Source: Microbulbifer litoralis
GTDB lineage: Bacteria; Pseudomonadota; Gammaproteobacteria; Pseudomonadales; Cellvibrionaceae
Assembly: GCF_023634065.1 (NCBI RefSeq)
Contig: NZ_JALKCV010000018.1
Coordinates: forward strand, 1 to 64,000
Direction of reading: 5' to 3'
Length of the DNA: 64,000 nt
A program made the position numbers and the translations under genes. Positions 1 through 8,554 of this stretch are shown here, one piece after another. Position 1 is the stretch's first letter, and every line of letters starts with the position of its first letter. A model generated the notes under the pieces. The model searched no databases. It was not told the DNA's origin and saw only the letters and a list, made by a program, of their open reading frames with translations.

Positions 1-161
1 CCTGCCTGGCAATAACCTGCGCGGGCGCCCGATCGAAAACACCAGAGCCGCGCCAGGAATGGCTGGGGAAAAACAAGGCCCCAGTTCCCCGACTTCCTGC
101 CCAAACTGAATCCCTCCTGAGCGCTGATTTTTTTATTCGCTTCGAGGAATGGCACAATCAT
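1..161. other. intergenic window edge
   Basis: No coding region is convincing here. The stretch lies downstream of the minus-strand YD-repeat lipoprotein gene and may hold its terminator, but I see no clear hairpin with a T-run. Confidence 0.5.
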
Positions 162-2078
162 TTAATTTGTATACAAATAGACCAGGTAATAAACACCGCC
201 ACTTTGGAGTGTTGTATAGCTATATTCTTCCAGGTCCTGCTCTTCGTACTGGCCATCGCCGTCGTCGTCCTTCTTTTTCAGTCGAGAGCTTTGATTGCCG
301 CGGCTATTGTAACTATATTCAACGGATTCGGCCGAATCGAAATCACCATCGGCATTGATATCTTCCTTCTCTGTTACTGAGGTCAATCGTTCCTCCTGAT
401 ACTCATAGATTGTCACTTCGATCTCATCGGGGATTGAATCGGTATTCCTATCCAGTTCCTTCCGAGTTTCGGTCAGGAGATTTCTGTCGTTATAGGTGTT
501 GCTTTCGGTTGCGAAGTAATCGTAGTTTCCGTCGACGTCTTCATCGGCCATCTGTTTTTCAGTCAGGCGATGACCTTTATCGTCGTATTCAATTTCAACT
601 TTTTCAATTAAATCTGGAATCCCATCTGCATCGGAGTCGTTGCTGTACTCGGCTTCAACTAAAAGTCCGCTATCATTGCGGGTATATCTATCTTGCCGAG
701 TGGACTCCAGAACGCCGTCGGCATACCTTTCGCGCTCTCTCTCCACTCTTTGTCCAACTGCGTTAAGTGTATAGACGTTCCGCTCTAGTAAATCCGGTGT
801 GCTGTCAGTATTTCCATCTGAGTGCCGTTTGTATGCCTCGCTGAGCAGATTGCCTGTTTCATCCCGGGAGTAGTTTCGGCTGTCAGCATAGTCCAGCTTG
901 CCGTCTGCGTTGTGGTCACTGACATACTCTCGTGATTCTATTTGTCCCAGATCGTTATAACTGTAAGTACGTTTTGTCCAGTAGTTCGCTATGCCTTCAC
1001 CTACCTCTTCTTCGGCTAGCGGATTGCCGACGTCGTCATACTCTCTGGTGACGGTGTACTCGCTTTCAAGAATGCCATTAGTGCTGGTTCTTAAAATCTG
1101 TATCCGGTTGTCCTGTTCGTCGTATTTGTATGAGCTGGTAAGTGTTTCTTCTACACTGCCATCGGATTCATATTCTGTCTTATCGCTTGAAATTACGTAA
1201 TGTCTTTCGTCGTACTGCCAGTTTCTTTCCTCGTCGATAGCGCCATCTTCATAGTCGCCACGCTGCATTTTTATCCTTCGACCGTAATCGTCAAAATCGG
1301 TCTGCATCCAGGTGTCGTAGCTGCCGTCATTGCCGTGGTCCTTGCGTCTCTCCGTTCGGGCCTGTACCGGAACTGTAATTTTGAGCTCTCTGTATAGGTT
1401 GGCTAGCGGTAGAGCTATGTGCACCATTTGAAAACTTCTAGGGTGGTAGTTGAATTGGTACCGATTGGCCAGGGCGGAAAGAGTACCCGGACCGGATGCT
1501 TCCCGAAAGTAGAAAAGGGGCGCTGCAAAGTCTAGGTGGGCGTCGGAGAGCGTTTCGTCCCAGCCGGTAAGGTTAATTCCGTTTCTCGGATCGCCGTCGC
1601 GATCGAGTGTGGCCAACAGCATAACAATATTGGCGACTCGATCGAAGTTGGTGATATCGTCAAAGTTCTCGAATTCGGCCCGAAGTTCCATTTCTGTCTC
1701 CGGAGCTTGCATATCGAACAGGTCGAAGGGGCTTATCTTGGTGGCCCCATCTGCCGAGCCCAGTGCGATACCTCCGATCGAGAAGCTGACAGTCTCTCCC
1801 ACCAGATATACGAATTCGCTGTCGGCGTTGGTAAGCCCGGTAGTGGTTGGCGTTGTATAGCGCAGGCCCTCAACTCGGGCACCGATAAAACTTCCGGTCA
1901 TCTCTTGCGTCGGTTCCGGGTCTGGATCCGGTTGCGGGGCTGGATTCGGTTGTGGTGTGGGTTCAGCGGCGGAGCCGCCGCCACCGCCACAGGAAGCTGC
2001 CAAGCCGGCCAGCAGGATCAGTGGAGCGACGGAAAAACCATTCTTTTTGTCGCTGTTGTGGGTATTGGAGTCGATCAC
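162..2078 (-). CDS. lipoprotein with YD-type and Asp-rich Ca-binding-like repeats
   Basis: 638 aa. I chose the GTG at 2078 because a GGGAGG ribosome site lies just upstream and the lipoprotein signal (hydrophobic run, then AASC and a Gly tract) starts soon after; the open frame runs upstream to 2288 but reads as non-signal sequence. A Pro-rich linker and a roughly 200-residue N-terminal domain follow. The C-terminal half has Tyr-rich repeats of the type YDxxGN, like Rhs/YD repeats, interleaved with short Asp motifs such as DADGIPD, DVDGNYD and DGDGQYE that resemble thrombospondin type-3 Ca-binding loops. It is probably surface or outer-membrane anchored. Function unknown; there is no Rhs toxin core and no peptidase motif. 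It sits next to two other lipoprotein genes on the same strand. Confidence 0.75.
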   Translation of the reverse strand: MIDSNTHNSDKKNGFSVAPLILLAGLAASCGGGGGSAAEPTPQPNPAPQPDPDPEPTQEMTGSFIGARVEGLRYTTPTTTGLTNADSEFVYLVGETVSFSIGGIALGSADGATKISPFDLFDMQAPETEMELRAEFENFDDITNFDRVANIVMLLATLDRDGDPRNGINLTGWDETLSDAHLDFAAPLFYFREASGPGTLSALANRYQFNYHPRSFQMVHIALPLANLYRELKITVPVQARTERRKDHGNDGSYDTWMQTDFDDYGRRIKMQRGDYEDGAIDEERNWQYDERHYVISSDKTEYESDGSVEETLTSSYKYDEQDNRIQILRTSTNGILESEYTVTREYDDVGNPLAEEEVGEGIANYWTKRTYSYNDLGQIESREYVSDHNADGKLDYADSRNYSRDETGNLLSEAYKRHSDGNTDSTPDLLERNVYTLNAVGQRVERERERYADGVLESTRQDRYTRNDSGLLVEAEYSNDSDADGIPDLIEKVEIEYDDKGHRLTEKQMADEDVDGNYDYFATESNTYNDRNLLTETRKELDRNTDSIPDEIEVTIYEYQEERLTSVTEKEDINADGDFDSAESVEYSYNSRGNQSSRLKKKDDDGDGQYEEQDLEEYSYTTLQSGGVYYLVYLYTN

Positions 2079-2310
2079 GAATATCCTCCCGCGATTGTGT
2101 ATGTTTTTTCTGCGTTTTTTTGAGCTGACTCGATCAAGATCCGGGAAGATACTCTTCGGGAATACTTGCCTGCTGTCCGGGCTGAAGCCAGGTGCCCGAG
2201 CAGCGCTCGCGTAACTTGTCTTGACTCCAGCCCTCCGATATTGGCCGATAGTAGGATTTGACTTCGTAGATCTCCCTGAAGTCTTCACCGTGCTTGCGTT
2301 TCTGGCAGTG

Positions 2311-2526
2311 TCAGATCAGCCCTTTCTCCGGGCAGCTGCTACCCTGCCGCAATTCTCCCCGACAGATCAGTTCCGCGTTTTCCTGTGTGTCGTTGTAGGT
2401 TTCACTGCAGGTTCCGCTGGCACTATTGAGGCAAGTATAGATACGAGACTCTGACTTTGAGCAGCCGGACAATCCGACGGTGGAGATGGTGATGAAAATG
2501 GCTAGATGTGCGATCAGTTTTGACAT
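2311..2526 (-). CDS. small Cys-rich lipoprotein
   Basis: 71 aa from the ATG at 2526, which has a GGAGG site 5 bases upstream; an earlier ATG in frame adds 15 residues without a ribosome site. A hydrophobic signal ends in the lipobox LSGC. The mature part is only about 50 residues with four further Cys (ordered as C, C, C, C around TCLNSASGTC and ICRG...SCPEKG), which suggests two disulfides in the periplasm or on the surface. I do not recognise the family. It lies between two larger lipoprotein genes in the same direction. Confidence 0.6.
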   Translation of the reverse strand: MSKLIAHLAIFITISTVGLSGCSKSESRIYTCLNSASGTCSETYNDTQENAELICRGELRQGSSCPEKGLI

Positions 2527-2625
2527 GCGTCCTCCGATGTTGGTTGTCAATAATCCTTGAAGGATTTTCAATAATTGTTGTTGAGCGGCACCGTCAGTTA
2601 ATGGAAATCCCTATCGGCCGCGGGA

Positions 2626-4407
2626 TCAATACAAAAATACAGCACCGGCGTTCGTGCCGTTATTGTTGTCCCAATCTCCACCAATACCAGTAGCCACGCT
2701 ATCTTCAAGTGGGGCACTTGCGAACAGGGATTTACCGTCGAAAGAAAGCGTCACCGAGAAACCAAATCCTTCCTGCACTTCGGTGTTTGGTGCCTTTAGA
2801 TATAGTTTTTGCAGCCACTCGGTTTCCCTTTGGTAGATGTAGACAGCACCGGAAATTTCCGCATTATTATTACTTGCGTCGCTATTCAGCCCGGTCGATG
2901 CGCTACCTTCCTGGGGTGCGCCCACCGCGAGGGTGTTGCCATCCCCCGATAAAGACACCAGGCCGAAATGATCGTCTGGATCGGGATTGGAGGCGAGTAG
3001 CCTGACCGGTGGAGCCCAGCTCTCACCATCTCGCTGATAGACAAAAACGGCACCAGTATTTTCTCCGGCAGCGGAGTGGAAGGGAGCGCCCGCTACCAGC
3101 GTGTTGCCATCGTCTGACAAGGCGATACTGAAGCCGAGTCCGTCCGACGAATCACCTTCGGACTCTTTCGCGACCATCTGCTGCCGCCATTCGCCGGTAT
3201 CGTCGTCAAACGCAAATACGTAGATACGACCCGGTCCCCAGGAGTCTGCCCCGGCTGCGAGGATGTCGCCCTCTGCTGAGAGCGCAATTGATGCTCCGAG
3301 CCTTCTTCCTTCGGCCATGTCAGTGCCCGTGATGTAGGCAGTCTGCGTCCAGCCGGAGTCACTGTAGTCAAAGACGTGGATCGCCCCTGAGTTGGACACT
3401 TCATTGTCGGAGGACGTGCTATCGTTGCTTTCACCGGCTGCCCCCACAGCCAGCCGACGGCCGTCCGCAGAGAGGGCGACACTGGCGCCGAAAAAGTAAC
3501 GCTCACCGGTATTGAACGCTTTGATATAGGACTGCTGCGCCCAGTTGCCTTTGTTGTCCCGCGCAAAAATATAGGCGGCACCGGTATTGAAGTTTGTATC
3601 AACATTGACGGATGCATCCCCATCAATACCGGTTGCATCGCTATCTTCGCCGATAGCACCGATCGCTAAGGTATTACCATCGGCGGATAGCGCCAATGAC
3701 CGGTCGCCGAAACGATCCAGGTTATCGAGTTCTTCAGGTATGAGTTTTTCCTGGAAGTGCCACTCACCCGTATTCTTGACGTACGTATAGACAGCACCAT
3801 CTCGATCGAGCCCCAGAGCTGAGACGGCCAGTGTCTGGCCGTCGCTTGACAGAGCCGACGCCATGCCAAAAGCCAGCTCGGGCTCGATGACCGGCGCTTT
3901 GAAGTAGCCGATCATTTTTTCGATCGTTACCTGATCCAACGGAACGATTTCGGACCGGCCCAGTTCGCTCTCGGTCGCGTTCAGGGCAACCAGTTGCAGC
4001 TGTGCATTTTTCCATTTTACCAGGTGCAGGGGCACGGCAAACTCGAATTCCGTAACGTCTCCGGCGATGACTCCCAAACCGCTGCGCGAAAAGCCCGAAG
4101 CGCCGTCCGGGTTGATCTCAATACGATAGTACTCGGGCTCAGCGTCAACCTCCCACGCTAGTTTCAGTTTCTTCGGACGGCGTGCACTGCCGCCGGCCTG
4201 GACTTCGACATTGAGAAAGTTTGTGGAGAGTGGGCCACCGCTACTACTACTACTACTACTACTGCTGCTGCTATCGCTACTACTACTGCTGCCACCGCTG
4301 GTACCACCTCCGTCTCCGCAAGCGACCAATGCAAATGCCATGACCAACAGTCCTGCAAATCGCAGCAGTCTGATTGTGTTTGGGTGGTGTGCGCATTCTT
4401 GTTTCAT
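2626..4407 (-). CDS. FG-GAP repeat lipoprotein with polyserine linker
   Basis: 593 aa. The N-terminal signal ends in the lipobox LVAC, followed by Gly/Ser and a run of about 25 residues that is almost pure Ser, a linker type common in Cellvibrionales secreted proteins. Repeats of roughly 60-70 residues follow with the pattern LSADGxTLAVGA...GAVYIY, the FG-GAP/integrin-alpha-like blade signature, at least six copies, so a beta-propeller is likely. Role unknown; such proteins often bind ligands at the cell surface. Its promoter region (4438-4503) is nearly identical in layout to that of the DUF4242 gene at 7025, which suggests control by the LysR protein at 7137. The Ser tract is coded by a CTA/CTG microsatellite on the plus strand. 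Confidence 0.8.
   Translation of the reverse strand: MKQECAHHPNTIRLLRFAGLLVMAFALVACGDGGGTSGGSSSSSDSSSSSSSSSSSGGPLSTNFLNVEVQAGGSARRPKKLKLAWEVDAEPEYYRIEINPDGASGFSRSGLGVIAGDVTEFEFAVPLHLVKWKNAQLQLVALNATESELGRSEIVPLDQVTIEKMIGYFKAPVIEPELAFGMASALSSDGQTLAVSALGLDRDGAVYTYVKNTGEWHFQEKLIPEELDNLDRFGDRSLALSADGNTLAIGAIGEDSDATGIDGDASVNVDTNFNTGAAYIFARDNKGNWAQQSYIKAFNTGERYFFGASVALSADGRRLAVGAAGESNDSTSSDNEVSNSGAIHVFDYSDSGWTQTAYITGTDMAEGRRLGASIALSAEGDILAAGADSWGPGRIYVFAFDDDTGEWRQQMVAKESEGDSSDGLGFSIALSDDGNTLVAGAPFHSAAGENTGAVFVYQRDGESWAPPVRLLASNPDPDDHFGLVSLSGDGNTLAVGAPQEGSASTGLNSDASNNNAEISGAVYIYQRETEWLQKLYLKAPNTEVQEGFGFSVTLSFDGKSLFASAPLEDSVATGIGGDWDNNNGTNAGAVFLY
4241..4287. repeat. trinucleotide microsatellite coding polySer
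   Basis: On the plus strand about seven CTA units, three CTG units, a short interruption, then more CTA/CTG. On the coding (minus) strand these read AGT/AGC. Unit gain or loss changes the linker length without shifting the frame. Confidence 0.8.
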
Positions 4408-4437
4408 AGCGTGCTATCCATATTTCACGGTTTACAA

Positions 4438-4503
4438 GATTTTTCACTGATAGATTTTCAGGAACAAGACTGAAATTCTTTATTACGATAAAGAAAATCT
4501 TTA
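4438..4503 (-). promoter_or_regulatory. LysR-type operator/promoter, copy 1
   Basis: Upstream of the FG-GAP lipoprotein gene. Read on the plus strand it has GATTTTTCACTGA at 4438, CTGAAATTCTTTA ending at 4482, six variable bases, TAAAGA (4489-4494), AAA, then TCTTTA (4498-4503). The half-sites form TTCTTTA-N6-TAAAGAA and TAAAGA-N3-TCTTTA, both perfect inverted repeats. The same elements in the same order and spacing stand before the DUF4242 gene at 7025. On the minus strand TTGTTC and AAAAAT 17 bases apart could be the -35 and -10. Confidence 0.7.
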
Positions 4504-4554
4504 ACTGCTCGAGGGCTAGACGCATCAACCTGCACGATCAGTAAATACCTCCCA

Positions 4555-5319
4555 TCAATGATTGTCGGCAAGGTTGGTTGAGTGAAGAGCCCGCATGCGA
4601 AAGTGGGGCAAGAGCGCGGGCGTTCGTTGCCGATAGTGGATATAGTCTTCGCCCAGTGCGGCGACCAGATCGCGCTCTTCCCAGCGAATTGCGATCAGGA
4701 TATAGGCGGTAGTAACGACTGCGAACAATAGATGTGCCGCACTCATGGTTGGTGCCGCCCAGAATATAATCAGCCAGCCGACATAAATGGGATGGCGAAC
4801 CGCTTTGTATAGGCCGGGAGTACGGAATGTCGGGGAACGATAGGGCTCACCACGGAGGTTTCTCCAAACCTGCGCCAGTCCAAAAAGATCAAAATGATCG
4901 ATTAGGAAGGTGGCATACAGCAAAAGAAGCCAGCCAAGCAGGTAGACCCCCGTGACCACCCAGAAGGCCATGCCATTGGACAACTCCCAGACAATGCCGC
5001 CCATCGGCTCCCAGAAGGTGAACAGTGCAATCATGGCCAGTGAGCTGAGCAGGACGTAGGTACTGCGCTCGGCTGCGGGGGAAACAATGGTGGTCCACCA
5101 GCGCTTGAAAGCGGGCCGGGCCATGCCGCTGTGTTGTAGAGCAAAAAGTATCAGCAATCCCAGATTGATAGCGATCGCCTCTGACAGCGGTCTGTCGGCG
5201 GCTCCGTCCAGTGCCGTGGGGGTAAAAAAGCCGGCGACAAATCCGATCGCATAGAGAAATACCGCAAAGAAAACCGCATAGCAGAACAAGCCGTAGGCAA
5301 AGATAGAAAAACGATTCAT
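4555..5319 (-). CDS. mddA: MddA-like methanethiol S-methyltransferase (ICMT/NnrU fold)
   Basis: 254 aa from the ATG at 5319, which has AAGGAGG at the right distance; the open frame extends upstream without support. It is an integral membrane protein with about six hydrophobic segments. The C-terminal part has RTPGLYKAVRHPIYVGW followed by RWEERDLVAALGEDYIHYR, the signature of isoprenylcysteine-methyltransferase-like enzymes (SAM binding by the RHP motif and the final Glu-rich helix). Length and motifs match MddA, which methylates methanethiol to dimethyl sulfide using SAM at the inner membrane. Assignment to MddA rather than another NnrU-like methyltransferase is by similarity only. It lies 128 bases after the hydrolase-LuxR gene on the same strand. 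Confidence 0.7.
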   Translation of the reverse strand: MNRFSIFAYGLFCYAVFFAVFLYAIGFVAGFFTPTALDGAADRPLSEAIAINLGLLILFALQHSGMARPAFKRWWTTIVSPAAERSTYVLLSSLAMIALFTFWEPMGGIVWELSNGMAFWVVTGVYLLGWLLLLYATFLIDHFDLFGLAQVWRNLRGEPYRSPTFRTPGLYKAVRHPIYVGWLIIFWAAPTMSAAHLLFAVVTTAYILIAIRWEERDLVAALGEDYIHYRQRTPALLPHFRMRALHSTNLADNH

Positions 5320-5447
5320 GATGAAGCCCTCCTTAAAACTAAAGGAGGTTAATGGAATTACGTGGCAGGGACATGAGGCTCTGGCCCCAATGTCGAAAAA
5401 AAGTCGGTAAGTATTTTTGCCGGGCTGGGACAAATGTCCCCGTGCGA

Positions 5448-6521
5448 TCAATCTGTGACACCGAGACCGAAATTACGGGCCAGGATGATCGCTTCCGCCC
5501 GTCGGCCTACCCCCAGCTTACAGAACACCCGGGTAATATGATTGCGGACAGTCTTTTCAGAGATCTGCAATTTCGCGGCAATTTGCCTGTTGCTCATTCC
5601 CTGGGCGATACCATCCAGAACCCCCAGCTCGCGTTCGGTCAGCTCAGACCAACCCTCCGGGGTATTGCTGGATTTGGGGGCGGAACCCAGGAATTGCTGA
5701 ATCCTGTTGGAAATCTCCGTCCAGGCGTTCTCTTCTGCCAAAAGGATGTGATTGTTGCTCTCTACAGGAACGAATTCGGCACCGTGGATCAGTGCGGCCA
5801 GGCGCCGCCCCTCTTCAAATGGTACGCACATGTCGTTGCGGGCATGCAGGACCAACGTTGGTGTTGTCACCATCGGCGCCAGGGATTCGACGTTAATATT
5901 GTAAAACGCTTCCTCCATACGTGCGGCCGTTTCTGGTCTGGCGGACAGGCGGGCCAGTTCGTTCAATTGATGCTGTTGCTGCGCATTGGCATCCGGCATT
6001 AACAGGGTGGAAAATAGCTGGCGGAAGGCCGGATTCTCTTTGCCCCATCCCAGACGAATGGCATTGACCATCGTTTCGGCTTCCAGGCGCTGATCTGGCG
6101 TCAGATCGCGGTGAAAAAATCCGCGGGCATAACCACCATACAAAACCAGGCGCGATACCCGTTCCGGATACTTCACCGCGTAGGCCACTGCCACCGAAGC
6201 GCCCTGGGAAATTCCCAGTACAGGAAAACGGTCGAGCCCGGCAGCTAGTGTCACCGCATGTAAATCCTCGACCCAGGCATCGATAGAAAATTTATCGACT
6301 TCCCAATCCGACAGGCCGCTACCACGCTCGTCATAGCGAAGTAGCTGATGACTGGCGGAAAAGCTTTCCAGCCAGTGTTTCCATACCGGCCAGTCGTGCT
6401 CCAGATGCGTCAGGTAGTTGGCGGCTTTCACCAGTGGTGGGCCATCGCCAGTGACAGCATAGGCAAGGCGTACACCATTTTCCGATGTACAGAGGTGTAT
6501 TTTCTGGGCGGAAGGTTTCAT
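5448..6521 (-). CDS. alpha/beta-hydrolase fused to LuxR-type HTH
   Basis: 357 aa. Residues 1-280 form an alpha/beta-hydrolase with an intact-looking triad: Ser105 in GISQG, Asp230 in HARND, His258 in NNHIL. Residues about 290-352 are a LuxR/GerE helix-turn-helix (LTERELGVLDGIAQGMSNRQIAAKL...SEKTVRNHI). The fusion suggests a transcription factor whose sensor is a hydrolase fold that may bind or cleave a small ester or lactone. There is no membrane segment, so it is cytoplasmic. The mddA-like gene follows on the same strand and is a natural target candidate, though I see no defined operator. Confidence 0.8.
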   Translation of the reverse strand: MKPSAQKIHLCTSENGVRLAYAVTGDGPPLVKAANYLTHLEHDWPVWKHWLESFSASHQLLRYDERGSGLSDWEVDKFSIDAWVEDLHAVTLAAGLDRFPVLGISQGASVAVAYAVKYPERVSRLVLYGGYARGFFHRDLTPDQRLEAETMVNAIRLGWGKENPAFRQLFSTLLMPDANAQQQHQLNELARLSARPETAARMEEAFYNINVESLAPMVTTPTLVLHARNDMCVPFEEGRRLAALIHGAEFVPVESNNHILLAEENAWTEISNRIQQFLGSAPKSSNTPEGWSELTERELGVLDGIAQGMSNRQIAAKLQISEKTVRNHITRVFCKLGVGRRAEAIILARNFGLGVTD

Positions 6522-6749
6522 GGATTCCCGACGCGAGGATTTTTTCTGCGGATGCCAGAATTTAACACATAATCATCAACCTCGAACCGACCGGTGACGT
6601 CAACCCATTACACGGCCGGAATATGCGTCGGAGATATCTCCAGATTTCGCTGCTGAACAGTTACCTGGAACTAAGATGAATCTCCATGCATTACTGACCT
6701 GACAAACTATTTCGCCGGGTGATCGCGCCGTGTACAGATGCGAGCCAGT

Positions 6750-7025
6750 TCAGTGATTGGCCGTCAGCGGATCGATAATCTGGGATACTTCGGTGATGCT
6801 GCTGGCGGGTATGCCGCTCATCTCTGCGTGATCCAGAATGGCCTCTTCACTCTCTGCGAGGTAGATACAGTAGGTCTTGTCGTTCGCTACATAGCTGTGT
6901 TGCCACTGAATTCGCGGTGCCAGGTCCGCCAGGGCCCGATTGGAGGCCCGCGCGGCGCCGCAAAGCTCGGTCAGGGACATGGCGCCTATACCCGGGATGT
7001 CGCGTTCGATTACATAGCGTTTCAT
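6750..7025 (-). CDS. DUF4242 family protein
   Basis: 91 aa. It begins MKRYVIERDIPGIG and has the IQWQHSYVANDKTYCIYLA and ISEV-IDP-like segments typical of DUF4242, a small ferredoxin-like (dimeric alpha/beta barrel) family with a described nickel-binding member (SCO4226). Cytoplasmic; no reaction is established for most members. It is divergent from the LysR gene at 7137, and the 111 bases between them hold the operator shared with the FG-GAP lipoprotein gene, so it is probably a direct target of that LysR protein. Confidence 0.8.
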   Translation of the reverse strand: MKRYVIERDIPGIGAMSLTELCGAARASNRALADLAPRIQWQHSYVANDKTYCIYLAESEEAILDHAEMSGIPASSITEVSQIIDPLTANH

Positions 7026-7059
7026 AGCGGATTCACCTTTTCATTGGTATGGTCGGTAG

Positions 7060-7126
7060 GATTTTTCACTGACAGGAGCTGTTGGCACAAGTCTGAAATT
7101 CTTTACCTTGCTAAAGAAAATCTTTA
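7060..7126. promoter_or_regulatory. LysR-type operator/promoter, copy 2
   Basis: In the divergent DUF4242/LysR gap. GATTTTTCACTGA starts at 7060, TTCTTTA is at 7099-7105, then six bases, TAAAGA (7112-7117), AAA and TCTTTA (7121-7126). From GATTTTT to TTCTTTA is 39 bases here and 38 in copy 1. The distance to the minus-strand start codon is also nearly the same (35 versus 31 bases). This is the classic position for an autoregulated LysR operator. Confidence 0.75.
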
Positions 7127-7136
7127 TCTTGAAGTA

Positions 7137-8069
7137 ATGAACAGGCTCACCCATCTAAACAGTCTACAAGCGATTGAGGCGGCAATGCGTTGCGGGTCGC
7201 TGAAAACGGCTGCCGAGGAGCTCGGCGTGACCCCAGCGGCCGTAGGCCAACGCATCCGGGCCCTGGAAGATTATCTGGGTACGCCACTGTTGCTGCGTAA
7301 GAGTACCGGTATGAGACCGACTGCGGTGTTGCGGAGCGCAATGGAAGATCTGGAGGCCGGCTTCGGGCGATTGAGCGCTGTGGCGGAACAATTGAGAATG
7401 CCCTATTCGAACCGCGTGGTGATCTCTGCGGATGAAGACTGGCTATCTCTATGGCTGAAGCCGAGACTCGCCAGATTCCTTGCCCGTTATCCTGAATTGG
7501 ACGTGGTTACCACTGTCGGTTTGGAAGCCGACCTGACAGTAACCTTTCGAGCCGCGGAGGATTGCGATCTGTTATTTCGTGACTACCTGCTGCCTGTGGT
7601 GTCACCGGAGAACCAAAGGCGCATTGCGGATATCCCCTTGGAGTCGCGGCTAGAAGGTTTCCCGCTTCTGCATGCTGATTACTACGCGCGGGATGCCTTG
7701 GCATTCAACTGGCCGCGCTGGGTTCAGCGATTTGGGCACAGGTCGGCCAATTCCGATCGGGGTGTACGCTACGCCCGTATCGGGCACGCTGTCGAGGGGG
7801 TGACTTCCAACGCTGGAATCTTGTTGTGTGGTCTGGGGTTGGTGCTGACTGCGGTGGAATCCGGAGAGCTGGTATTGCCGTTTCCGCTGGAGGAGGGCGC
7901 CTGGACAGAATACGGTTACTGCTTGGAGCCTGCCGATAGCGAGCCCCTCCGCCGACCAGCGCGACTTCTGCGTGAGTGGCTTCGTGAGGAGGCTACCGTA
8001 ACCCGGGCAGCCCTGTCTGCCCGGCTTCGCAATCGAGCAACGTCGGGAGCCGAAGTGGGGCCAGCATAA
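7137..8069 (+). CDS. LysR family transcriptional regulator (GcvA-like)
   Basis: 310 aa from the ATG at 7137; the open frame reaches back to 6738 but crosses the divergent gene and promoter. The N-terminal winged HTH is clear (LNSLQAIEAAMRCGSLKTAAEELGVTPAAVGQRIRALEDYLG), and the rest fits an effector-binding domain of normal length. It is divergent from the DUF4242 gene, with the inverted TCTTTA sites in between. I infer that it controls DUF4242 and the FG-GAP lipoprotein gene 2.7 kb away. The effector is unknown. Confidence 0.85.
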   Translation: MNRLTHLNSLQAIEAAMRCGSLKTAAEELGVTPAAVGQRIRALEDYLGTPLLLRKSTGMRPTAVLRSAMEDLEAGFGRLSAVAEQLRMPYSNRVVISADEDWLSLWLKPRLARFLARYPELDVVTTVGLEADLTVTFRAAEDCDLLFRDYLLPVVSPENQRRIADIPLESRLEGFPLLHADYYARDALAFNWPRWVQRFGHRSANSDRGVRYARIGHAVEGVTSNAGILLCGLGLVLTAVESGELVLPFPLEEGAWTEYGYCLEPADSEPLRRPARLLREWLREEATVTRAALSARLRNRATSGAEVGPA

Positions 8070-8554
8070 GGCCCACTAGCCCGGATATTTCACCAAGCCG
8101 CTTAGTATTCAGCGTAACTCTATGTTTTCGTTAATGTTTTCAGGGATCTCCGCGGGGACAGATTGTCACCGGCCAATGCTGGCCACGCCCTCGTTTGATC
8201 TCTGCACGCTCAGCACATTTTTGCGACTAATACGTGCAATAAGCATGCATGTACGCCGCACAAATCCTGCAGGATAGGATTTGGACACCCGCCAGGGCGC
8301 CCGCAGGATGAAAAACAAGGATGTTTTTCATCCAAAATGCACTGAGCGCACAGATCTCGGCGCGATCATCGTGGCCCCTGGTAAAATATCCGGGCTAGAT
8401 GCTATCGCGGCCATTCCTATCCGCCAGAAGCTGTATTTCTGTCAGTTCACCCTGTTAATGGCCGCTATTAACCAGTTTCGGGCCCCCGAATACTTGGTCC
8501 CTTCACAGCCGCCGTTTAGACTCCCCTGACTAAAAATTCGACAACGAGGTCGCC
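8070..8554. other. 485-bp intergenic region
   Basis: No gene is supported; an 82-codon frame starting with TTG at 8281 lacks a ribosome site and family likeness. The region holds one perfect hairpin (8306-8333). The base composition changes around here from the AT-richer left part to the GC-rich remainder. Confidence 0.5.
8306..8333. repeat. perfect palindromic hairpin
   Basis: Arms GGATGAAAAACA (8306-8317) and TGTTTTTCATCC (8322-8333) enclose AGGA. There is no T-run after it. It looks like a REP-type intergenic palindrome rather than a terminator. Confidence 0.7.

Noticed and set aside
162-2288. Rhs toxin or contact-dependent inhibition system
   Set aside because: The YD repeats are few, the protein is a lipoprotein, and there is no toxin tip, immunity gene or VgrG nearby.
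8281-8529. 82-codon frame in the gap before the TSUP gene
   Set aside because: TTG start without ribosome site, it runs through a palindromic repeat, and no family is recognisable.
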